In this document: positions 58,144 through 64,000 of the stretch, in pieces
Layout: each line of letters begins with the position of its first letter
Numbering within the stretch: position 1 is the stretch's first letter
Assembly (NCBI RefSeq): GCF_011008565.1
Contig: NZ_JAAIWK010000019.1
Location: 20,177 to 84,176, forward strand
Origin: Heyndrickxia ginsengihumi
GTDB taxonomy: Bacteria > Bacillota > Bacilli > Bacillales > Bacillaceae_C
DNA length: 64,000 bases
Reading direction: 5' to 3'
Position numbers and translations under genes: made by a program
The notes under the pieces: model-generated
What the model was told of the DNA's origin: nothing
The model's input: the letters and a program-made list of their open reading frames with translations, nothing else
The model's database searches: none

Positions 58144-58587
58144 TTAATTACATAAGGCTTTTTTTATCGCTAAATGCTTTTTTAGACGAACAATGGTGCC
58201 TAGCTCTGGTTGTGACTGTATTTCTACATCGTCCATAAAATTCTCCATAATTGTAAATCCCATTCCAGATCTTTCTAATTCTGGTTTCGTTGTAAATAAT
58301 GGCTGTCTTGCTTCATCGATGTCTTGCATTCCAACACCTTCGTCGCGAACAATAATTTCGACTGTACCATTCTCTTCTATCGATACTGATAAAAATACGA
58401 TTCCATTCGGATCCTCTTCATAACCGTGAATAATCGCATTTGTAACCGCCTCGGAAACAACGGTTTTAATTTCCGTTAGTTCATCCAATGTCGGATCTAA
58501 CTGTGAAATGAATGCTGCTACTGTTACACGCGCAAATGACTCATTTTGACTTAAAGCAGAAAATTGTAATTGCATATTATTTTTCAT
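58144..58587 (-). CDS. spoIIAB: Anti-sigma F factor SpoIIAB
   Basis: SpoIIAB is a GHKL-fold serine kinase and anti-sigma factor that binds SigF and phosphorylates SpoIIAA. The 147 residues show the ATP-binding boxes: [18 protein letters not shown] (N box), [11 protein letters not shown] (G1) and [20 protein letters not shown] (G2). The start ATG overlaps the spoIIAA stop codon (TAATG), so the two proteins are translationally coupled. sigF follows after a 12-bp gap. Confidence 0.97.
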   Translation of the reverse strand: MKNNMQLQFSALSQNESFARVTVAAFISQLDPTLDELTEIKTVVSEAVTNAIIHGYEEDPNGIVFLSVSIEENGTVEIIVRDEGVGMQDIDEARQPLFTTKPELERSGMGFTIMENFMDDVEIQSQPELGTIVRLKKHLAIKKALCN

Positions 58588-58937
58588 TAGGCAACCCCCA
58601 ATCTATGAAGTGCAAATTGTTCAGATTCATCCAAACGAATAATTTTAAACAAACCTGATAATTCAAATAACCGTTTCACAGCTGGGGAAATCGCACAAAC
58701 AATCATTTCACCATTTTTTTGCTTAATTTGCTTATATCTGCCTAATATAACTCCTAGTCCCGAACTATCCATAAAGGAAAGTTGTTCTAAATTTAAAACA
58801 AGATGCTGAATCCCGTTTTTATCTATTGAGTTTGTTACTTCTTCGCGAAGTAAATCTGCAGAATGATGATCTAATTCACCTTTTAGCCGTATACATAGAA
58901 CATCTTTTTTCACTTCTAAATCAATATCTAGACCCAC
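58587..58937 (-). CDS. spoIIAA: Anti-anti-sigma factor SpoIIAA
   Basis: SpoIIAA is a STAS-domain protein that, when unphosphorylated, releases SigF from SpoIIAB in the forespore. The 116-residue product contains [20 protein letters not shown], where the DSSGLG serine (residue about 58) is the phosphorylation site. It starts at a GTG with AAGGAGG 10 nt upstream. A SigH-type promoter lies 35-60 bp further up. It is the first gene of spoIIAA-AB-sigF. Confidence 0.97.
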   Translation of the reverse strand: MGLDIDLEVKKDVLCIRLKGELDHHSADLLREEVTNSIDKNGIQHLVLNLEQLSFMDSSGLGVILGRYKQIKQKNGEMIVCAISPAVKRLFELSGLFKIIRLDESEQFALHRLGVA

Positions 58938-58971
58938 TATTTACAGCCTCCTTATCTGTTATAGTGAGTCT

Positions 58972-58999
58972 TTTCGACTTATACATGCAATTCTCCTTC
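58972..58999 (-). promoter_or_regulatory. Candidate SigH promoter of the spoIIA operon
   Basis: On the minus strand GAAGGAGAA (58991-58999) and GTCGAAA (58972-58978), spaced by 12 bp, resemble the SigH boxes RnAGGAwww and RnnGAAT. The -10 area also resembles a Spo0A box (TGTCGAA) in six of seven positions. SigH/Spo0A control of spoIIA is established in B. subtilis. Confidence 0.5.
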
Positions 59000-59056
59000 T
59001 GAATGACAAAACTAGAAAAAAAACTGCAAAAGCTTTAGTATTTCGACATTCGATAG

Positions 59057-60229
59057 TTAATGTGCTTTCGTAAATAATCCGATTGCACGCTTAAATAAAT
59101 GCCACCAGCTGGCCGGCTTTACATTTTGGTCAGCAACCAGTTCCGTTTTAACCAATTGTTTTCCGTCTTTATGGATCGTTAAAGTTCCTATTGGCTCACC
59201 TTTTTTAATTGGTGCTTTTAAATGGTCTTTTAATTTTACCGATTTCTTAACATCGGATAGCTGTTCCCCTTTTTTCGTAAGCACAGAAACAGGTTCACTA
59301 GTTACAGCATGAATATTCTTCACATTTCCTTTGCTAATCTTAACTTCTGCTAAAGCTTTCCCTTTCTTATAAAGATTATGGGTCGCATATTGACTAAACG
59401 CATAGTCAAGCATTTTTGTTACTTGTGCATTCCGCTCTTTAGTTGAAGGAGCTCCGAAAATAACTGCAATTACACGCATTCCGTTCTTTTTCGCTGTAGC
59501 GGTTAAACAGAATTTTGCATCATTAGTGAATCCTGTTTTAAGACCGTCAACTCCAGGATAGTAACGAACAAGTTTATTTGTATTAACAAGCCAGAATTTT
59601 TTATCCGAATCCTCCCTTAAATAGCTTTCATATGTACCTGTAAACTTTGTAATTTCCTCATGTTTTAGTAATTCTTTAGCTAAAATGGCCATATCGTATG
59701 CTGAGCTATAGTGGCCTTTTACAGGTAAGCCAGTAACATTTTTAAATTTAGTATCTTTTAGCCCCAGCTCTTTTGCCTTTTTATTCATCTTATCTACAAA
59801 GGCTTCTTCACTGCCTCCTATGCGCTCAGCCATTGCAACTGCAGCGTCATTTGCCGAACCAATCGCAATTCCTTTTAACATTTCTTTTACTGTCATTTCT
59901 TCTCCAGGTTCAAGGAAAATTTGGGAACCCCCCATTGATGCTGCATACTCACTTGCTCGTACTTTCTCATCCATTTTTAATTGCCCTTTATCAATCGCTT
60001 CCATTATCAATAACATCGTCATAATCTTTGTCATTGAAGCAGGTGGCAATCTTTTATGAGCATTTTTTTGATATAAAACGGCGCCTGTATCTTGCTCAAT
60101 TAAAATTGCTGATTTTGCATTGCTCGCAAGCTCTGTATTTGTATTTTTCTCCGCTGCGAATGTATTTGTTTGTGATACTGTCGTAATAAAGAATAATAAG
60201 CAAACGAACAAACTGACTATTTTTTTCAT
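59057..60229 (-). CDS. dacF: D-alanyl-D-alanine carboxypeptidase DacF
   Basis: DacF is a forespore-expressed low-molecular-weight penicillin-binding protein that modifies spore peptidoglycan. It has a signal peptide (IVSLFVCLLFFITTVSQTNTF), the S11 motifs SMTKIM (SxxK), SANDAA (SxN) and KTGFTN (KTG), and a C-terminal beta domain ending in an amphipathic helix (WWHLFKRAIGLFTKAH) that probably anchors it. I start at the ATG behind GGAGGGAC (390 residues); the frame extends 17 codons further. It lies directly upstream of spoIIAA and has a SigF-like promoter. Confidence 0.95.
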   Translation of the reverse strand: MKKIVSLFVCLLFFITTVSQTNTFAAEKNTNTELASNAKSAILIEQDTGAVLYQKNAHKRLPPASMTKIMTMLLIMEAIDKGQLKMDEKVRASEYAASMGGSQIFLEPGEEMTVKEMLKGIAIGSANDAAVAMAERIGGSEEAFVDKMNKKAKELGLKDTKFKNVTGLPVKGHYSSAYDMAILAKELLKHEEITKFTGTYESYLREDSDKKFWLVNTNKLVRYYPGVDGLKTGFTNDAKFCLTATAKKNGMRVIAVIFGAPSTKERNAQVTKMLDYAFSQYATHNLYKKGKALAEVKISKGNVKNIHAVTSEPVSVLTKKGEQLSDVKKSVKLKDHLKAPIKKGEPIGTLTIHKDGKQLVKTELVADQNVKPASWWHLFKRAIGLFTKAH

Positions 60230-60285
60230 GATGTCCCTCCAAATGATAAAATGGTTACTTCTTACGCTGCAGTTCAGCAATAAAC

Positions 60286-60315
60286 AAATTTAGCCCTATA
60301 TTTTTTTACATAAAA
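60286..60315 (-). promoter_or_regulatory. Candidate SigF promoter of dacF
   Basis: On the minus strand TTTTA (60311-60315) and GGCTAAATTT (60286-60295) are separated by exactly 15 bp. Against the SigF consensus GYWTA-15-GGNRANANTW there is one mismatch in each box. It lies about 60 bp before the dacF ATG. Confidence 0.45.
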
Positions 60316-60358
60316 CCATTTTTTCCAATTTGGGTATTTTTATTCAACCTTTTCCTTC

Positions 60359-60398
60359 ATAAAAAAATCGCCTGAGAGCATTCTCAGACGATTTTTCA
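60359..60398 (-). terminator. Rho-independent terminator after pdp
   Basis: A stem of AAATCG-CTGAGA/TCTCAG-CGATTT type with two bulged positions (about 60365-60396) is followed by a T7 run on the minus strand. It separates pdp from dacF. Confidence 0.9.
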
Positions 60399-60406
60399 AA
60401 TAATCC

Positions 60407-61711
60407 TTATAACGTAATTTCTTCATGAATAAGGATAGGTGCTTCAATTTTTTCTTTTGAAATTTTAATATTTGAATAAAGTTTTTGTTTTACTTCTACA
60501 ACATTTTCTTGATTCGCATGAATTGTTAGCAGTGATTCACCTTTTTTCACTTTATCACCAATTTTTTTATGAAGGACAATACCGACAGATAAATCGATGG
60601 TTGATTCTTTTGTAGCACGCCCTGCTCCTAATAACATAGCGGCAATTCCAATCTCATCAGCTACGATTTCTGATACATAGCCATCTTCTTTTGCGGGTAG
60701 CTCTATCGTAAATGGCGCTTGTGGTAATTTCGATGGATCATCAACAATAGAATCATCTCCACCTTGCGCCCGTAAAAATGTTTTAAACTTTTCAATTGCT
60801 TTTCCTGTTTTAATCGATTCAAGCAATAATTGACGTGCTTCCTCCAATGATGACGCCTTTTCAGCTAAGACAACCATATGGCTACCTAACGTTAAACAAA
60901 GCTCTGTTAAATCTTCTGGTCCTACGCCACGCAACGTATCAATTGCTTCTCTAACCTCTAATGCATTCCCAACTGCAAATCCAAGCGGTTGACTCATATC
61001 ACTAATAACAGCCATCGTTTTTCTTCCAACACTGTTTCCGATATTCACCATTGCTTGAGCAAGTTCACGTGATCCCTCAATCGTTTTCATAAAAGCACCG
61101 GCGCCTGTTTTTACATCTAAGCAAATCGCATCTGCACCAGCCGCAATTTTTTTACTCATAATCGAGCTTGCAATTAGAGGAATACTGTTTACAGTTCCCG
61201 TTACATCACGAAGTGCATATAATTTTTTGTCAGCCGGTGTTAAATTACCGCTTTGGCCAATCACAGCGAGCTTATGTTCATTTACAAGTTGAATAAATTC
61301 ATCATTGCTAATTTCCACATGGAAACCGCTTATAGATTCTAACTTATCAATGGTTCCTCCCGTATGCCCAAGACCACGGCCACTCATTTTCGCAACCGGA
61401 ACACCTAAAGATGCAACTAAAGGTCCAAGCACTAAAGTTGTCGTATCACCAACACCGCCTGTTGAATGTTTGTCAACTTTAATCCCTTCAATAGCCGAAA
61501 GATCAATTGTATCTCCAGATTGCACCATTGCCATCGTTAAATCTGCACGTTCTTGTTCATTCATATCTTGGAAAAAAACAGCCATTGCAAAAGCACTCAT
61601 TTGATAATCAGGAATAGCTCCTTTCGTATAGCCATCAATGACAAATTGAATTTCCTCAGTCGTCAGTGCTTTTCCATCACGCTTTTTCTCAATGAGATCG
61701 ACCATTCTCAT
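60407..61711 (-). CDS. pdp: Pyrimidine-nucleoside phosphorylase
   Basis: Pdp cleaves uridine, thymidine and deoxyuridine with phosphate, releasing the base and (deoxy)ribose 1-phosphate. The 434-residue protein shows the family signatures: [20 protein letters not shown] (about 80-100), [20 protein letters not shown] and [20 protein letters not shown]. The start overlaps the punA stop by 4 nt. In B. subtilis pdp lies elsewhere with dra-nupC, but here it completes a drm-punA-pdp nucleoside salvage operon. Confidence 0.95.
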   Translation of the reverse strand: MRMVDLIEKKRDGKALTTEEIQFVIDGYTKGAIPDYQMSAFAMAVFFQDMNEQERADLTMAMVQSGDTIDLSAIEGIKVDKHSTGGVGDTTTLVLGPLVASLGVPVAKMSGRGLGHTGGTIDKLESISGFHVEISNDEFIQLVNEHKLAVIGQSGNLTPADKKLYALRDVTGTVNSIPLIASSIMSKKIAAGADAICLDVKTGAGAFMKTIEGSRELAQAMVNIGNSVGRKTMAVISDMSQPLGFAVGNALEVREAIDTLRGVGPEDLTELCLTLGSHMVVLAEKASSLEEARQLLLESIKTGKAIEKFKTFLRAQGGDDSIVDDPSKLPQAPFTIELPAKEDGYVSEIVADEIGIAAMLLGAGRATKESTIDLSVGIVLHKKIGDKVKKGESLLTIHANQENVVEVKQKLYSNIKISKEKIEAPILIHEEITL

Positions 61712-62541
61712 GGATTTACACCTACTTCCAATTGTTTAACAATTTCTTTGACATATGTACAAAAATCATCCCGAATTCGATTAGTAACTTCTATTACTTC
61801 TTCATGATTTAATGGGGTGTCTAGAATACCTGCAGCCATATTCGAAATACATGAAATACCTAGTACTTTCAAACCAGCATGTCTTGCTACGATCACTTCG
61901 GGAACAGTTGACATGCCGACTGCATCGCCTCCAAGCGTGCGTACCATTCTAATTTCAGCTGGGGTCTCATAAGAAGGCCCAGTAAACCCAACATATACTC
62001 CTTGCTGTATGTTTATATTTAGTTGGTCTGCGATGCTTCTTGCTAACGCTTGTAATTCTGTATCATATGCGTTCGTCATATCTGGAAAACGAACCCCTAA
62101 ATTTGCATCATTCGGTCCCATTAATGGATTACTTCCCATAAAATTAATATGATCAGAAATGATCATTAAATCTCCAGCATTGAATGTTATATTTACGCCT
62201 CCAGCTGCATTTGTAACGATTAGCACCTCAACGCCAAGTTCTTTCATGACACGTACAGGGAATGTTACTTGATCAAAATGATATCCTTCATAATAGTGAA
62301 ACCGCCCTTGCATAGCTACAACTTCTTGATCATTCAGCGAACCAAATACAAGTTGGCCGGCATGACCAGCAACTGTAGAAATTGGAAAATTTGGGATTTC
62401 TTTATATGGTATATTTACCGCATTTTTTATTTCATCTGCTAAAATACCAAGACCCGATCCTAGAATTAAACCAATTTTCGGCTGTCCTGTATATTTATTT
62501 TTTAAGAAGCTCGCCGCTCTTTCTACTTGAGTATAATCCAT
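61708..62541 (-). CDS. punA: Purine-nucleoside phosphorylase
   Basis: This trimeric-type PNP phosphorolyses inosine and guanosine to the base and ribose 1-phosphate. The 277 residues include [54 protein letters not shown] (signature), [16 protein letters not shown], and the C-terminal [18 protein letters not shown] lies 10 nt before the ATG. The ribose 1-phosphate it forms is the substrate of the phosphopentomutase encoded just upstream. Confidence 0.95.
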   Translation of the reverse strand: MDYTQVERAASFLKNKYTGQPKIGLILGSGLGILADEIKNAVNIPYKEIPNFPISTVAGHAGQLVFGSLNDQEVVAMQGRFHYYEGYHFDQVTFPVRVMKELGVEVLIVTNAAGGVNITFNAGDLMIISDHINFMGSNPLMGPNDANLGVRFPDMTNAYDTELQALARSIADQLNINIQQGVYVGFTGPSYETPAEIRMVRTLGGDAVGMSTVPEVIVARHAGLKVLGISCISNMAAGILDTPLNHEEVIEVTNRIRDDFCTYVKEIVKQLEVGVNP

Positions 62542-62554
62542 GAAATATTCCCCC

Positions 62555-63742
62555 CTATTTTAGATCGCGTAAAAAGCTTGTTCCATAATCAGGTAATTTC
62601 ACATTAAAATTATCAGCAACAGTTGCTCCAATATCAGCAAATGTTTTTCTTAAAGGCAATTCTTTTCCCCTTTTAAATTGTTTAGAATAAACAATAAGTG
62701 GCACAAATTCTCTTGTATGATCAGTACCGTGATGAACTGGATCATTTCCATGATCAGCCGTAATAATAAGTAAATCTTCTGCCGTCATTTTTGCAAATAC
62801 TTCAGGCAAACGGGCATCAAATTCTTCTAGTGCTTTCCCATAGCCTTCAGGATCACGCCGGTGTCCATATAATGCATCAAAATCAACTAAATTTAAGAAG
62901 CTTAAGCCTGTAAACTCTTTATCCATTGTTTTGATAAATTTATCCATTCCATCCATATTCGATACAGTGCGAACTGCGTCTGTTATCCCTTCACCATCAT
63001 AAATATCAGCGATTTTTCCGAGGGCAATGACATCATAGCCACCATCTTTTAATTCATTCATTACAGTTCTACCGAAAGGCTTCAATGCATAATCGTGGCG
63101 ATTAGAAGTTCGTGTAAAATGACCTGGTTCGCCTACAAATGGACGAGCAATCACACGTCCTACTTTATATTCATCAGCTAATGTTAATTCCCGAGCAATT
63201 TTACATATTTTATAAAGCTCTTCTAAAGGAATAACTTCTTCGTGAGCTGCAATTTGCAAAACAGGATCAGCAGACGTGTAAACAATGATTGCCCCCGTTT
63301 CCATATGCTCCTTACCCAATTCTTCAATGATAGCCGTACCACTTGCAGGTTTATTGCCAATTACCTTTCGTCCTGTTTTTTCTTCTAATTGTCGAATAAG
63401 CTCTTCTGGAAAGCCATTTGGGAAAGTTTGAAAAGGTTCTTTAATATTTAAACCCATTATTTCCCAATGTCCTGTCATTGTGTCTTTTCCATTTGATGCT
63501 TCTTGCATTTTCGTATAATAAGCTAACGGATGTTCTGCTGGTGTAATCCCTTTAATTTCACGAATATTTGAAAGACCTAATTTCCCCATATTCGGCATGT
63601 TCAATCCATTCATTTTCTCAGCAATATGTCCGAGTGTGTCTGCACCTTTATCGTTAAATTTCTCAGCGTCGGGTGCTTCCCCTATGCCAACAGAATCCAA
63701 CACAATTAAATGAATTCTTTTATATGTACGATTTTCCATCAT
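62555..63742 (-). CDS. drm: Phosphopentomutase
   Basis: Drm (DeoB) interconverts (deoxy)ribose 1- and 5-phosphate, linking nucleoside breakdown to central metabolism. The 395-residue metalloenzyme shows [36 protein letters not shown] (with the phosphorylated Thr), [28 protein letters not shown] and [11 protein letters not shown]. These are the metal-binding motifs of the alkaline-phosphatase superfamily. AAAGGAGATG precedes a double ATG. It heads the drm-punA-pdp operon. Confidence 0.96.
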   Translation of the reverse strand: MMENRTYKRIHLIVLDSVGIGEAPDAEKFNDKGADTLGHIAEKMNGLNMPNMGKLGLSNIREIKGITPAEHPLAYYTKMQEASNGKDTMTGHWEIMGLNIKEPFQTFPNGFPEELIRQLEEKTGRKVIGNKPASGTAIIEELGKEHMETGAIIVYTSADPVLQIAAHEEVIPLEELYKICKIARELTLADEYKVGRVIARPFVGEPGHFTRTSNRHDYALKPFGRTVMNELKDGGYDVIALGKIADIYDGEGITDAVRTVSNMDGMDKFIKTMDKEFTGLSFLNLVDFDALYGHRRDPEGYGKALEEFDARLPEVFAKMTAEDLLIITADHGNDPVHHGTDHTREFVPLIVYSKQFKRGKELPLRKTFADIGATVADNFNVKLPDYGTSFLRDLK

Positions 63743-63861
63743 AACATCTCCTTTTCAGCGTTCCCTGTTGGGTTTTACAACGTTTACATGTTGTCTCATT
63801 CATATCAAGCTTATTTTACTAGAATGCCCAGAAAAAATACAATAAAACCGCGATAATGAAG

Positions 63862-64000
63862 TGACCCCTAAAAGTTAGACACAGTTATTTCATTAGGCAG
63901 TGTGTGTAAAATGAGTTCGGTATTGTACCGGACTCATTTTTAATTTTGCCTTGATCCGTTTCGTATTATAGTAATTAATATATTTTTGTAATTCTACTTT
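63862..64000 (-). mobile_element. IS3-family insertion sequence, one end (cut by the window edge)
   Basis: The sequence from 63862 begins TGACCCCTAAAAGTTAGACA, which looks like a terminal inverted repeat of an IS3-family (IS150-group-like) element. The adjoining coding sequence is the C terminus of the matching transposase. The other end lies outside the window, so target duplication cannot be checked. Confidence 0.8.
63893..64000 (-). CDS. IS3-family transposase (OrfB), C-terminal 35 residues
   Basis: The minus-strand frame entering from the right edge reads KVELQKYINYYNTKRIKAKL, then KMSPVQYRTHFTHTA and stop at 63893-63895. The YINYYNTKRIKAKLKxMSPVQYR pattern is the C-terminal end of DDE transposases of the IS3 family, just after the catalytic Glu region. 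Only the tail is visible, so intactness cannot be judged. It lies about 150 bp upstream of drm and points away from it. Confidence 0.9.
   Translation of the reverse strand, partial: KVELQKYINYYNTKRIKAKLKMSPVQYRTHFTHTA

Overview
The window is a chromosomal segment of an AT-rich, endospore-forming Firmicute of the Bacillaceae. It carries spoIIA-sigF, spoVA genes, spoIVA, sleB-ypeB, cotJABC, dacB-spmAB and dacF, together with the res cytochrome-c/respiration cluster and a menaquinone-type heptaprenyl synthase. From recalled Bacillus subtilis gene order, the segment is broadly collinear with the ypjA/aro region through to drm. The species cannot be fixed from the sequence alone. Almost all genes lie on the minus strand. 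The plus-strand exceptions are cotJABC, fer, a ypzI-like gene, a YjcZ-like gene and one doubtful short ORF.

Layout from left to right: partial ypjA; reoY (ypiB) and ypiA; the aromatic amino-acid block aroA-tyrA-hisC-aroH-aroB-aroC; cheR; ndk; the menaquinone side-chain operon hepS-menG-hepT with mtrB (TRAP) and hbs upstream; spoIVA; gpsA; der; yphA; ypfD (S1-like); cmk; motI (ypfA); ypeB and sleB; prsW; an asparaginase; ypdA; gudB; mecB; a metallophosphoesterase; cotJABC; ypbF, ypbE and ypbD; recS; ypbB; fer; ribU under an FMN riboswitch; an M23 peptidase; resE-D-C-B-A; rluB; spmB-spmA-dacB; scpB-scpA; a YjcZ-like microprotein; ribT; lysA; spoVAF-AEa-AB-AA; sigF-spoIIAB-spoIIAA; dacF; pdp-punA-drm; and, at the right edge, the end of an IS3-family insertion sequence.

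The most notable feature is what is missing from an otherwise conserved order. spoVAC, spoVAD and spoVAEb are absent between spoVAB and spoVAEa. trpEDCFBA is absent between aroH and hisC although the TRAP gene mtrB remains. folE is absent between hbs and mtrB. ypiF-qcrABC appears absent between reoY and ypjA. The riboflavin biosynthesis genes are absent next to ribT, while the riboflavin importer ribU and its FMN riboswitch are intact. Each of these could be relocation or true loss, and only the whole genome can tell.

Non-coding features include rho-independent terminators, an FMN riboswitch with its own terminator, candidate SigE, SigF, SigG and SigH promoters, a 135-bp MITE-like element upstream of spoIVA, a palindromic Bacillaceae-type dispersed repeat upstream of dacB, and a perfect 16-bp palindrome between hisC and tyrA. 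Gene starts were moved from the longest ORF where a Shine-Dalgarno sequence clearly favours an internal codon; each case is stated in the entry.
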